Source of the DNA: Trema orientale
Taxonomy: Eukaryota; Streptophyta; Magnoliopsida; Rosales; Cannabaceae
Reading direction: 5' to 3'
DNA length: 64,000 bases
NCBI GenBank assembly: GCA_002914845.1
Contig: JXTC01000033.1
Location: 885,522-949,521 of the forward strand
In this document: positions 1 to 10,230 of the stretch, in pieces
Numbering within the stretch: position 1 is the stretch's first letter
Layout of the letters: every line of letters starts with the position of its first letter
The notes under the pieces: model-generated
Databases searched by the model: none
Seen by the model: the letters and a program-made list of their open reading frames with translations, nothing else
Told to the model about the DNA's origin: nothing
Translations under genes and position numbers: made by a program

Positions 1-261
1 GACGAAACATCGCATCATTATATCGCGGGTTATCAGCAAAATAGTCGTTGAGCCTCCATGAGTATTTTGGTCACTTTGTTGGTTGAGATAGTGAGCAATG
101 AGGAGGTTATTGTTGGTGATCATACGTGATAGCACTTCTTGTCCTGCATCGATCCTTGCAAGATCTTCGTTACGTTTTAATTCATCTTCACTTTCACACT
201 TGGAAAATGAGAATGAAGCAGAAGATGGTGAATAGGAGGGACCTTCAATATTAAAATTCAT
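1..261 (-). pseudogene. PIF/Harbinger nuclease (ALP1/HARBI1-like), N-terminal fragment, frameshifted
   Basis: Reading leftwards from an ATG at 261 gives MNFNIEGPSYSPSSASFSF followed by an acidic stretch. At the window edge a different frame (bases 60 to 1) reads LNDYFADNPRYNDAMFR. That is the conserved N-terminal motif of plant Harbinger nucleases, just before the FRRRFRM region. The start codon and this motif lie in different frames, and the motif's frame has a TGA just upstream. There is therefore a frameshift, or an unrecognised intron. The DDE catalytic part would lie beyond the left edge. Family assignment is fairly sure; whether the protein is functional cannot be judged from this fragment, but the frame break argues against it. 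Confidence 0.65.
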
Positions 262-332
262 TTTTGAAAATAGATGAGATGAATGAGTTTTCAGATATTT
301 GGTGTTTCTTTTTATCATGATTGAGGATAATA

Positions 333-781
333 TTCCAGATAAGCTGAAATCTAGACTAATGAATCCCAACCATTGGATGAGATATACTTTAAATCTCAAC
401 CCTACGATTTTATCAGAATCTTATCTTCACTTTTTCCTATACTTTCAGATAAGAAAATCTACACCAATGAGTCCTAACCATTGGATGAGATACACTCTAA
501 ATCCCAACTATACGATTTTATCAGAATCCTATCCTAAACTTTTCTTATCATATTAGATAAGAAAATCTAAACCATTGAATCTTAACCATTAGATGAAATA
601 TACTTTAAATCTCAACCCTACGATTTTATCATAATCCTATCTTCACTTTTTCCTATACTTTCAGATAAGAAAATCTACACCAATGAATCCTAACCATTGA
701 ATGAGATATAGTTTAAATCTCAACCATATGATTTTATCAGAATCCTATCTTTATTTTTCCCATTTACTTTCAGATAAGATT
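333..781. repeat. 108-bp tandem repeat, four copies, in the divergent promoter
   Basis: Equivalent bases fall at 361, 469, 577 and 685, an exact 108-bp period. Each unit carries AACCATTGGATGAGATA, TACGATTTTATCAGAATCC and TTTCAGATAAGAAAATCTA. The array fills the space between the two divergent transposon ORFs and stops just before the TATA box of ORF1. It probably belongs to the shared promoter or is a transposase-binding array; both roles are inference. Confidence 0.9.
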
Positions 782-789
782 ATTGTTAC

Positions 790-796
790 TATAAAT
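790..796 (+). promoter_or_regulatory. TATA box of Harbinger ORF1
   Basis: TATAAAT lies at 790-796, about 130 bases before the ORF1 start codon at 926 and directly after the 108-bp repeat array. The sequence between is pyrimidine- and A-rich without ATG-led ORFs, as expected of a plant 5' leader. Confidence 0.5.
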
Positions 797-925
797 ATGG
801 ATGCCACAATCTAAATCAAACACACATTTTCAAATCTCCCCAAAAAAGCTATATCTGTTCAACCATACCTATTCAAATACCTATCAGAAAAAACCTCTCT
901 ATCTTCAACCATTTTAAATCTCAAG

Positions 926-1968
926 ATGAGTTCAAGACAACGAACTACTTCATACTCAATTGATGAAGATGTACACCTCTGTCGTGTATATCTTGATATT
1001 TCCCAAAATCCAATTGTAGGTATAAATCAGTCCAAGGAAAGATTTTGGTCTCGAGTTGAGTCTGAATATAACAACTTAAGACCAACCAATATCATTCAAA
1101 CCCGACCACAAAGATCTTTGCAGTCTCGAATGCAAGTTATTCTAACTGCAGTAGGCAAATTGAGGGGATGCGTTCGTCAAATTAAAAATCTCAATCCGAG
1201 TGGTGCTTCAGAACAAGATATTGTGAGTATCATTATTTATTATTAAATTATAAATATTATATATAAATCAAGTTTAACATTATCATTCATAAAGTTTTGT
1301 AGTTATATCGAGCGAAAACATTGTCAGCTGAATATCCAAATTACAACAAAAGATTCAAATTTGGTCATGTCTGGCCCATACTTAAAGATATTGAAAAATT
1401 TGTGGATGATGTTAACACCAGAGCACCAGTCCATCAAAGGCAAAATGCAAACTTTGCATCATCACAATCAGAGTCACCCACTTCTGAGTCTCCCATCTCC
1501 GTAACTCCTAGTTTGTCTTCATTTTCTCTTAATCTAAATGAAAGTGATGTTGGCGACACTTCAACTCAACGACCCATTGGGGTGAAGAAAGCAAAATCAA
1601 AAAGGAAAAATGACGATGAAATTTTTAAACTTATTGAAGGTATAAGGGAAGAAAATCGACACTTTGCTGAAATTTTCAAACAGGGGAATGATAATTGACA
1701 ACAAATTTATGAACTGCAAATGGTAAGAGCTCAAAATAAGTCAAAGAAATTGGCGCTTACGGAATATTGAGAAGATAATAAAATTTTAATGAAAGATTTG
1801 AGTTCCATAACCGATCCAAACCTACGTGAATATTTTCGATGTGAACAAGTAAGAATTTTTAAAAAAAGAAGTCAACAACGTGGTGAAGGATCTACAAATA
1901 CCTCTACATCATTTGGCCAATATTTCAACAATCTTGGAGGAGCCGGAGACAATCTCCCGGAATACTAA
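926..1968 (+). pseudogene. PIF/Harbinger ORF1 (Myb/SANT-like, NAM-associated C-terminal domain), two premature stops
   Basis: ORF1 proteins of this superfamily bind the transposon ends and help the nuclease enter the nucleus. Exon 1 runs 926-1222 and exon 2 starts at 1303. The intron is GT-AG, and joining it restores the family segment DILYRAKTLSAEYPN then FKFGHVWPILKDIEKF. The N-terminus (SYSIDEDVHLCRVYLDIS, later FWSRVESEYNNL) is the trihelix/SANT-like part. The C-terminal part is of the type often annotated as NAM-associated or, misleadingly, as glutathione S-transferase T3-like. The frame meets TGA at 1696-1698 and again near 1768. It then stays open and family-like to TAA at 1966-1968, with a NTSTSFGQYFNNLGG tail. 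Two point nonsense changes in an otherwise preserved frame suggest recent inactivation. Confidence 0.8.
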
Positions 1969-2545
1969 TTATTGTCTTACTTTATGTTGTATTTTGCCTT
2001 TATATATTAATGTTTTATGTTGTAATTTGCTTTATGTCGTAATTTGTGTTTAAGTATTGTGGTTTAATATTATTTAAGTAGTGTTATAATTTGCCTTTAA
2101 AATTACTGTTTTAATTTATGTTGTTTTCTAGCGATAATTTTCTGGACTTTAATCTTATAATTATTAATAAATTAATGTTACTTTAATATTTTAATTATTA
2201 ATAACTTAATTTTACTTTAGTTTATTAATTATTTTGTGTTAAAAATGCCAATTTAATTATTAATTGAATTAAAAGAATTTAAATAAAATCATAAAATTAT
2301 TAAACAAATAATGAAAGAAAAGGATAAAAAGGGAATAACATTTATTATCTATTATATTTAAGGGGTAGAATTGGGATTAATAAAGTTTCTAAACTAAACT
2401 TCAAATCTACAGTATTACACCAATTTTAGCGTTTTACTGTTTGAAACTCTAAAATAGAGTTTGTTTATAAAGTTCGAATGGACCCTTTTTTTATCTTCAT
2501 TTTAGTGTTGAACTGTATTTTACAGTCCCGTTGGAGATGGCCTTA

Positions 2546-2880
2546 GTACGTTATACGTACAACCATAGTTATTAAAGCAAAGTGACCCCAAATTTTTATT
2601 TAAGCAAAATAAGAACTAGAAAGACAATCAAGCTAGTAATAATAACATTATCCTATTGTCTTTTTTAAATGGTTATTCTAGATATCTTTATTTAATTTGA
2701 ATTTTTTTAAAAGAAAAAAAAAATCGTTCCATAAAAGTTGTTGGAATTCCCTACAAAAATTGAAATGGAATGTGAATGGAACGAGAATAGGTGAGTCTGA
2801 CTTACCATAGCGGGTAAAAAAAAAAAATACTCATGGATAAAGCAAAAATAAAAATCTCTATTGAAAACTCTCTTTATATA
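2546..2880. other. Short AT-rich spacer, no gene
   Basis: The stretch between the Harbinger end and the next TIR element holds homopolymer A/T runs and an AT dinucleotide run (about 2875-2895). No coding frame is supported. Its right part (2828-2872) is described separately. Confidence 0.6.
2828..2872. repeat. Degraded end of the neighbouring TIR element
   Basis: TACTCATGGATAAAGC followed by AAAAATCTCTATTGAAAAC closely resembles the right terminus of the element at 2896-3575 (CCATGGAGTAAAAAC, then AAAAATCTCCATTGAAAC). It lies only about 25 bp to the left, in the same orientation as that right end. It could be the remnant of an older tandem or nested copy. Confidence 0.55.
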
Positions 2881-2895
2881 TATATATATATATAT

Positions 2896-3575
2896 GGGTG
2901 ATGTTTCAATGGGTATGTTTTTTTTTACTCCATGGATGGGTAAATTTGACTAATTTAGAAATAAACCTACAATAACAAGTCATCTCATTTAATATATTAA
3001 TTTCTAATTTTTTATTTATTTATTTTCTTTTTGAAAATTTAATTTAAAGTTTAATTTTTTAATTACCTTCAATTTAAAACTATATGTACTATTGTATTTT
3101 CAATATTTCATAAAATTTCTTTTTTACTGTACGAAAGGTAAAATCCAAGGTAGTATAATTTTTATATTATGAGTAAGTTATTTTCTTAAATAATAAAAAA
3201 TGAATAAAGCAACTACATTGAAAGAAATTTGTTTAAAAAAAAAAATTATGCATGAAACAGCTTAAAATTTATACATATTTTATTTTTTTCCCAACAAATA
3301 AGATAGTTGAGAGTGATTTGAGATTATTAAGTATTTTTCACTAGTTTCATTTTCTTAAAATTAAAAAAAATAAAATTAAAAAAAATTGACCAACTCATCA
3401 GGTTACCCATATTTTTTGTTGTAAATAATTTTCTATATTTAAATATGTAGTAATTATAATAATTTTTTTAATAAATCTACTGATATTATTTTAGCCATTA
3501 GGTTAAAATCCAATGACCCAAATTAGAGTACCCATCCATGGAGTAAAAACAAAAATCTCCATTGAAACATCACCC
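2896..3575. mobile_element. 680-bp non-autonomous TIR transposon (MITE-like) in an AT repeat
   Basis: The left end GGGTGATGTTTCAATGGGTA (2896) and the right end (ending at 3575) are inverted copies over about 47 bp. They share GGGTGATGTTTCAATGG and ACTCCATGGATGGGTA. Both ends abut TATATATAT runs, so a TA or longer AT target duplication is likely but its length cannot be fixed. The interior is AT-rich with no ORF. TA-type targets suit Stowaway/Tc1-mariner, but the long TIR would also suit a Mutator-like element. Confidence 0.8.
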
Positions 3576-4849
3576 ATATATATATATTAACAAATTGAAA
3601 GAAAAATTACATTCAAAATATAACTTAATTCATGCAGAAATTTGAAGATGAAATGATTGATTGTACAAAGATGAGTATTTTTAGAATGTATAATACTAGA
3701 GATATCAACTCTTATCCTAATTTTTTAATACCTATTTACGTAATATGTGGATTGCCATAATTTAATTGGTGAATTTATAAGTTAGTTCTAAAATTTAATA
3801 TAGAAGTTGAGATACCTAATATCATTTTTTCTTTTGTGATGAGCTTTTTTCACATATAGCATTTATAAAGTATTAACTTTGTCTTATAACACCTTAATTA
3901 TTATCTCTTCAAACATAGCACTTCTAAATATTTCTTGTACCAAAACACCCCTTACTAGTTGTGTTGTATTATTGGATTAGGGTAGTCTTATGAGACTAGT
4001 TGAGTTGTTTTAAAAGATAAGTTGCATGATCTTATGGGACTAATTGAGTTGTTTTATATGACTAATTGGTCTATTTTATGTGACTAATTGGGTTGTATTA
4101 AATAATTAGTTGTGCTGTTTTAAAAGATAGGTACTTATTTGAAAGATCATAAAAACTACTACTAAACTTAAGAATAAAGAAAAAGTGCTCAACTTAAACC
4201 CAGAAATGTACAACGTGCTATTGAGCCTAATCTCCTACTTGTTTGTATGTAAGCGGAGGAGATGATGGGAAAAAAATAGTTAGGAAATAAATATTTCTTT
4301 AAGAGCGATAAATTGATATAATTACTAACTTTTTTGTGCTCTAATAACTATCATTTTGGGCATAAAAAATTACATAAGTAACCCAATGAACAATTTTTAA
4401 AGTTTGTTAAGTTGAAGATTAGTGTTGACTTTTCAATGGCAAAAAGTGATATATTTAAGTAAAAATAGATACCACTACCAAAAAAAAAAAAGTTGATCCC
4501 CCAACAAAATTGGCATTAAGTCTATTTTTTTCAGAAAGTTTAAGATAAAAATAGACTTAACACCATGTTTTGGAAATTAATTATTTTTATAGCTGTATTT
4601 AAAAAAAAAAAAATCTACCACTTTTTATTGCAGAAATGTCAATATTAACCTTCAATTTTGCAAGTTTAAATTGTTCATGAGGCCAGCTTAGTAATTATCT
4701 AACTAACCCACAATAGTAGAATGTGATCTCTGTTAGTAGGGCTGTGTAGAAAACCGGCAACTTAAACAAACCAATCATCTACAACCTGAATGACCCAAAA
4801 CAATTTGGGTTAGAAGTAACCCTAATAGCCAATATTTGGTCACCCCAAT
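3576..4849. other. AT-rich intergenic DNA
   Basis: No coding frame is supported. The stretch contains the short degenerate repeat at 3985-4131 and an imperfect 18-bp inverted repeat (AAGTCTATTTTT near 4517 and AAAAATAGACTT near 4548). Nothing else is recognised. Confidence 0.5.
3985..4131. repeat. Degenerate short tandem repeat
   Basis: Variants of GACTAATTGAGTTGTTTTAT recur about five times at irregular 25-35 bp spacing. A similar TTTTAAAAGATA segment occurs near both ends. Confidence 0.5.
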
Positions 4850-5760
4850 GAAACCCAACCTAACAGGACAACACATTACTTATTATTTAATATACGTTAT
4901 ATATAAGAGTATTTATAAGAGATGGGTTTTTTTTTTTTAATATCAATTGAAAAAATAGATGTCTTTTACACGTATTTAATAAATGACTGTTTTATAATTT
5001 TACTTTGATAAACAGCCCCTTTTTTAGTTGAGCCTTTTGTTTTATAAAGTACATCAATTTTTGAAAAAGTAAATCAAGTTTTGGAATAATTAATCAATTT
5101 TTTTAAAGATAAATCAATATATTTTGATATACTTTAATTGTTTATAAAAAAAAATTAATTTTTGTAAAATTAAATCAATTTTTCAAAAACAATTTTCAAG
5201 AAATAAATCAATACATTTTGATAAACTAAACTAAATATTGAAGACGGAAATTTTTAAATAATTTTCAAAATTGGGCCATTTTTAACATTGTTTAAAAAGC
5301 AACTATTTTGCAAACTATAATCCAAAATGTTATTTAGCTAAAAAACCCAACATATAATTATCAATTTTATAATTTTAGAAGAAATTTGATTTTTTATAGT
5401 AATTTTTCAAAAACAAATTGAAAAATCCCCGATTTTGAAAATGTTTGAAAAATTTCAGATTTTAATTAGAAAAATACCACTTTTAAAATTATTTAGAAAA
5501 TACCACTTTTTATTAGTTGATAAAAAGTTGCCAGTTACCTCAAGTAACTAGATTGATTACTCCAAGTAACCTAACTAGTTACCTCGAGTACTATTGAAAA
5601 ATACCAATTTTGAAGAAAAAGTGATATTATTCTAAATATTTATTAAAAGTTATTTTTCCAACCCAACAAAATTTTAAAAAGTGATATTTTCTACCTAATT
5701 TCATAATTTTTCAAAAACTTTAGCCTATCCGGAATTTTTCAATTTTTGGTACTTTGGGCC
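4850..5760. repeat. Dispersed repeat, family member 1 (related to 34480-35540)
   Basis: This AT-rich block shares distinctive phrases with the block at 34.5-35.5 kb. Examples are runs around ATCAATTTTT and AAATAGATC, lines such as AAAATACCACTTTTTATTAG, and clusters of GTTACCTCAAGTAAC-type short hairpins (5530-5600). No ORF is present. It looks like a non-coding transposon family, but its ends are not resolved. Confidence 0.5.
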
Positions 5761-5964
5761 TAGAATTTTGTAAGAAATCCTAAATTTTATAAGTTTAACT
5801 CAAGCCCAAAAGGGTTTGTTCTATTTGTTTAAGTGAAAATTAGACTTTGTACGCTGTTTTTAGAAAAGAGTTGGAAATATACAGTGGTCTCATTTCTAAA
5901 CTTAGTACAATATTTTTTAGAAACATACTACTTTTTAAAAAAAAATTAGAAAATTGTTATTTTC

Positions 5965-6110
5965 TAAAATAGTAACTAGTAGCCGGTAACCAGTTTTTGA
6001 GCACTGGTAACTAGTAACTAAAGGTATTTATAACTAGTATATAACTGATAATTGGTAACTAATAACTGGTAACTAGTTTTCAGATACTAGTAACTAATAA
6101 CCATTTTTAA
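5965..6110. repeat. Irregular GGTAACTAGTAAC repeat
   Basis: GGTAACTAGTAACT and variants (ACTGGTAACTAGT, AATTGGTAACTAATAAC) recur about eight times in 145 bp, partly as inverted copies. It lies between the dispersed repeat and the hairpin-rich element. Confidence 0.6.
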
Positions 6111-6639
6111 AATCTTATTTTTCATAATTTTTTTAAAAGTGGCATTTAAAAATTTTAAAAAAAAAGTATAAAAATTGGAAAAAATCTGATTGACTGTGTT
6201 TGTTAATTCTTTTTAGGGTTTAGGACACTTTTACCTAAGTTTTAAGAAAAAATACCAAAAATACGACCTTCTCAAATTATTTATTTTTCGTATGATCTTA
6301 GTGGGCATCTTTCTAATTATTTCAGCTAAAAAATGCGGTAGTATTTTCGTAATTTTTGTCCTCATTTTACAAAACTATTATTATAGATGTAAGCAAATAT
6401 ACTACAGAAGACTTTGCGACATATTGGCAAGGCCTTAAAACTTGTCATTTGGAACCTGGGCTCAAACCCAGGCAACCTATTTCAGTTTTTTCTTTTTTTT
6501 TTTCTACCTTAATTTAATTTTTTTTTCCCTTTTATGTTTTTAAAAATTACTTCTTTTCTTACTCTTTATCATTTTATTTTTTCCTACTCCTCCCATTATA
6601 ATTTTTTCTTGTCTGATTTTTTTTTAGAATAAAATATTC

Positions 6640-7270
6640 TTTCTTTTATTTTATTATTGTCATAGAAAATGAGAAACCAATTTCTTACTACTCAATACCA
6701 ATTTGGCTTTTGGTTTCAAGAATAACTATAACTAAATTTTTTTTTTAAGGGAACCAAATTAGTTTGAACTAAAATATTTTTCATTTTATTTTGTTATTAT
6801 TATAGAAAATAAGAAACCAATTGGTTTTTCAGGTAACTGAGAACTTAAGAAACTAATTTAGTTTCTCAAGTAAGTGAGAAACCAATTATTACAGGTTTCT
6901 ACTCAAAATTACTCAGTATTAATTTGGTCTTTCTAGTTTCTATAATAATCAGTTACAAAGATTAGTTACCCAAATTGGTTTCTAGTTACTACTTGAAACT
7001 AATTTAGTTTCCACTTAATACTACTCAATATTAATTTGGTTTCTGGTTTCAAGTATAGCCGTAACCAATTTGTTTTTGGGAAACAAAATAAGTTTGAACT
7101 AAAAATATTTTTCATTTTATTTTATTATTATTTTAGAGAATAAGAAACCAATTTCGTTTCTCACGTAACTGAGAACCAGAGGAACTAATTTAGTTTTTCG
7201 GTGTATGATTTCTCAATTACTCAAGTAATTGAGAAACTAATTTAGTTTCTACTCAAAACTACTTAATATT
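6640..7270. repeat. Degenerate repeats with GAAACYAATTTRGTTTC hairpins
   Basis: A unit containing TTTATTTTATTATT, AGAATAAGAAACC and TTGAACTAAAA recurs at about 6647, 6785 and 7115. Throughout lie seven or so near-palindromes of the form GAAACTAATTTAGTTTC (for example near 6850, 6995, 7145, 7180 and 7220): six-base arms around a five-base centre. Confidence 0.7.
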
Positions 7271-7440
7271 AATTTTATTTTTCTAGTTTCCATAGTAATC
7301 TATTACAAAGATTCGTTATTTTTACTACTTTGCTTTTTCCCTACCATTTAGGAAACAAGAAATACATGTTTTAATTTTTCTTTTTCTTTTTTTTTTTCTT
7401 GTCTTACCTTTCTAAATTTATTATATTCCATTATTATATT

Positions 7441-8025
7441 CTTGGAAACCACAAAGGTTTCTATAAAACCAGTTTGGTTTCCTTTTAGTAAAATGCCATA
7501 TACTTAAGTAAATCACAAAAAACTGCAAAGATTTTTGCGGTTTCCTAGAAACCAGTTTGGTTTCCTTTTAGCAAAATGCACTGTATGTAAGTAAATCACA
7601 GGAAACCAGAAAGGTTTCTGGGGAATCAGTTTGGTTTCCTTTTAGCAGAATACCTTATACATAAGTAAATCACAGGAAACCATAAAAGTTTCCTAGAAAC
7701 CACTTTAGTTTTCTTTGAGCAGAATGTCATGTATGTAAGTAGATTACAGGAAACCACAAAGGTTTCATGGAAACCAGTTTGATTTGCTTAAATACCCTGT
7801 ACATAAGTAAATCACAGGAAAACCACAAAGGTTTCCTGGAAACTAGTTAGGTTTTGTTTTAGCAGAATGCTCTGTATATAAGTAGATCACAGGAAACTAG
7901 TTTAGTTTCTTTTTAGCAGAATGCCTTATATATAGATAAATTATAGGAAACTACAAAGGTTTCCTAGAAACTGGTTTGGTTTTCTTATAGGAGAATGCTA
8001 TGTATATAAGTAAATCATAGAAAAA
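7441..8025. repeat. 74-bp minisatellite, about eight copies, each with two hairpins
   Basis: The phrase CCAGTTTGGTTTCC and its variants start at 7469, 7552, 7626, 7700, 7774, 7843, 7897 and 7971, most steps being exactly 74 bp. A full unit contains GGAAACCACAAAGGTTTCC and then GGAAACCAGTTTGGTTTCC, each with seven-base arms and a five-base loop. A spacer with GCAGAATGCC and AAGTAAATCACAG follows. The arms match those in the neighbouring 6.6-7.3 kb array. Confidence 0.9.
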
Positions 8026-8841
8026 GGTGAACCTTAAGGAGCTTTAATAGTGGATTCAAGATGGGAAAAAAACTTTTAAAACAATAAAGATTAAAAAAAA
8101 TGAGTAATAAGGTTTAATGGGGAAAAGAAAGAAATTAGATTTTAAAAAATAAATTCAGAAAATTGAAAATGAAAAAGAGAATAAATAAAGAAATGAGACA
8201 AAAAAAGAAAAAGAAAAAGATAAGGTGATAATGAATGGAATCGAACTCATGTCTCAAATATGGATCTGCTCTAGCCCAACCACTTTCACCAGCTCGTATT
8301 TTGGTTTATTCATTTTACTTTCTAATTAATAAACCTTGTGTGCAAAGATGGAAGAATTTACAACTTTGCCACCGCATCTTATACCGTATAAATGGAAATA
8401 TTTTCTTATAGACTGTACGGAAAAGTATTATAAGTCATATTTTGGTCAATAGTTTGAAAAAAACCGTATAAAATGTCATTTTCCCTTCTTTTTTGTTTTT
8501 ATAGATAGAAGTGTTAGAAACCCTTTGTTCAACACAAAGCCCAGAGGATAAAGCCCTAAACTCCATAATTATTGGGCTTTTGGCCCTTTTCCGGGGTAAA
8601 AAAAAAAAACGTAAATTCGGTTTGACCGACCAAGATCTTGGTTGATTTATGAAGGAAATTTTCTTAATGGTTGGGTTTATTTATATGATCAGATTGGGTG
8701 TACCATGTACCCGTACACTATAGGCTAACTAATGAATGTTAAAACACATTTAAAAAACTTTGATACCTACCACTTCTAACTCTACAGAGACCAATATCTT
8801 ATTTTTCTTTTATCTGCTTATACTAGAATCTAGATTGTTAC

Positions 8842-9071
8842 ATGACCAAACTCATGCACCACAAACAAACAACAGACTTGGAAATCTCTGGTGGCCGAAA
8901 TTGGCTCCTCCAAAGGCACCGCCTCCGATGGCGTTTTCTGGCGAAATCTCTATCCTCCGACGTTTGCTACTCTCATTGCCGGCACGTGGAGCCTCTTCTC
9001 GCCGTCGCCGACGTCCTCCAAGTGGTTTCACGGCTTCACCAGTAAGAATTTTATTTTTTCTGTTTTAGAAT
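8842..9071. other. GC-richer, coding-like remnant at LINE left end
   Basis: Bases 8880-9045 are about 55-60% GC inside AT-rich DNA and open in several frames on both strands. On the minus strand the frame continues near the DUF4283 remnant and reads an Arg-rich RRRRREEAPRAGN segment. It may be LINE ORF1 sequence after the gag domain. No definite family motif is visible. Confidence 0.3.
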
Positions 9072-9454
9072 GAAACCCTAAAAAATTCCATACTTCCAGT
9101 ATTCTAATTCCCACCAGTTTAACCAATAAGATGAGTTATTTTTCAAACATCCAAGAGTCCCCTTACCAATTCACCATGTCGATCCTCTATATTCCCAAAG
9201 TGAAAGGAAAAAATATAGTTAGATTTGATCTGTTCAACCTAACCTTATGAGCGACTCGCTAAAACACGTTCATAGCACCTTCTAACCCTTCCTGATTGGC
9301 TGATTCGTTGCCCAACACCTTGCCAACATGCACAATGACATCTTCGCTCTCCCTATTTCATACATGGATTTCTCCATCATATCATAGGACCATTAAAATC
9401 ATCCAAGTTTAGATTGGAGCACAACTTGTAGATCTCGTCTAGATCCATCGGCAT
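9072..9454 (-). pseudogene. LINE ORF1 / gag-like DUF4283 remnant
   Basis: From an ATG at 9454 the minus strand reads MPMDLDEIYKLCSNLNLDD, the usual opening of plant LINE ORF1 proteins with a DUF4283 nucleic-acid-binding domain. Further parts appear in shifting frames: MSLCMLARCW or the alternative VGKVLGNESANQEG, then FSFHFGNIEDRHGELVRG, then WMFEK. At least one stop and two frameshifts break it. It lies on the opposite strand to the poly(A) tail of the surrounding LINE. Family call is good; the copy is dead. Confidence 0.65.
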
Positions 9455-9729
9455 GTTCACCAAGAGCAAACAAAAAAAATAAAACATAGAGAAGTAGTAA
9501 CGAAATACCTACGAGAAGACGATTTCAAGTAACCCAAATGGTGAAGAAAAGACTATATGTCTTTGTGGAAAGAAAAACAAAAGACAGTCTCAAAATTTTG
9601 ATATAATTTTGATACAAAAATAAAAGGCTATCGTGTCAATTAAAACAAATATTGCCAAAAAAAATTGTCAGCAGTTTATGAAAGTAAAAGCAAAATTATA
9701 ACTTCCCCATTTCAAGTAATTCATTATCA

Positions 9730-10230
9730 TCATATTCTTCTTCGTAACCCATTTTTTCTAACCCCTCTCTGGTCATAACCCATTTTCTCGAGAAAAAGAC
9801 AGACCTTTTTTGCTTTTCCCCTAAAATTCAAATTTGTTCCCCCAACTCTTAACAGCTTCGGGAATGGTCTCAAAATTAAAAACACATCGTCTTCGGCAGT
9901 TAATATTTTCGCTTTAGTGGAACACCAACTTTTCAACGCACACATGTGATGATGCGCAAGTATTAATCTTTTCTCATGAGCATAACCGTCCGTGACTTCA
10001 AGCTTTAAGATCGAAACCACCATTAGAGTTGAAGAGTAAAATTGGGTGCATGTTTCTGGGTTTGTTTCATTTATGGTTTTTTTCCCCCTTAAGTTCGGTA
10101 ATTTTAAAAACGGCATCATCGCCGAGGGATCGAGATCACAATCTTGCCTGTGTTCAATATCATCATCATTATCGTCCTCAACTATTCTAAAAATATCCAA
10201 TCCCAGGTATGATAGGGGATTTTGATTCAT
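9730..10230 (-). CDS. Unrecognised 166-codon ORF
   Basis: An open frame starts at an ATG at 10230 and ends near 9730. The N-terminal third is acidic (EDDNDDDIEHRQDCDLD); the C-terminal part is basic (KNGLRRRI at the end). There is no signal peptide, membrane segment or familiar motif. It lies upstream of the inverted LINE ORF1 start, so it could be LINE leader, a trapped exon or chance. The length is notable for AT-rich DNA, but no splice partners or promoter can be shown. I do not assign a function. Confidence 0.25.
   Translation of the reverse strand: MNQNPLSYLGLDIFRIVEDDNDDDIEHRQDCDLDPSAMMPFLKLPNLRGKKTINETNPETCTQFYSSTLMVVSILKLEVTDGYAHEKRLILAHHHMCALKSWCSTKAKILTAEDDVFLILRPFPKLLRVGGTNLNFRGKAKKVCLFLEKMGYDQRGVRKNGLRRRI

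Larger units (their letters stand above)
1..2542. mobile_element. PIF/Harbinger DNA transposon, right part, inactive
   Basis: Two diverging genes identify the family: a nuclease-type transposase running left off the window edge and a Myb/SANT-like ORF1 running right. This head-to-head pair is the classic PIF/Harbinger layout. The right end appears to be the segment ending TTGGAGATGGCC at 2542, followed by TTA at 2543-2545. A 3-bp TTA/TAA target duplication is usual for the superfamily, and the end motif resembles plant Harbinger termini. The left end lies outside the window, so the inverted repeat and target duplication cannot be confirmed here. Both ORFs are broken, so the copy is not autonomous. 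Confidence 0.7.
6225..8490. mobile_element. Putative long-TIR transposon with hairpin-repeat core
   Basis: The flanks of the hairpin arrays look like degenerate inverted copies. On the left, ATACGACC, then ATGCGGTAG (about 6334), then a tRNA-like TGGGCTCAAACCCAGG box (about 6453), then a T-rich tract. Read from the right on the minus strand: ATATGACTT, ATGCGGTGG, then GAGTTCGATTCC (about 8240), then a T-rich tract. The order and spacing of parts mirror each other, which supports terminal inverted repeats of roughly 250 bp. There is no transposase and no clear target duplication. The boundaries are approximate. Confidence 0.45.

Noticed and set aside
299..556. 85-codon ORF on the plus strand
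   Set aside because: It is translated from the 108-bp tandem repeat, with repeated peptide NHWMRYTLN; there is no support for a gene.
6425..6485. tRNA gene
   Set aside because: Only a B-box-like segment is present; no A box, acceptor stem or cloverleaf can be formed.
7441..8025. CRISPR-like spacing of repeats
   Set aside because: Units are a continuous 74-bp minisatellite in a plant genome; spacers are also repeated and no cas genes are present.
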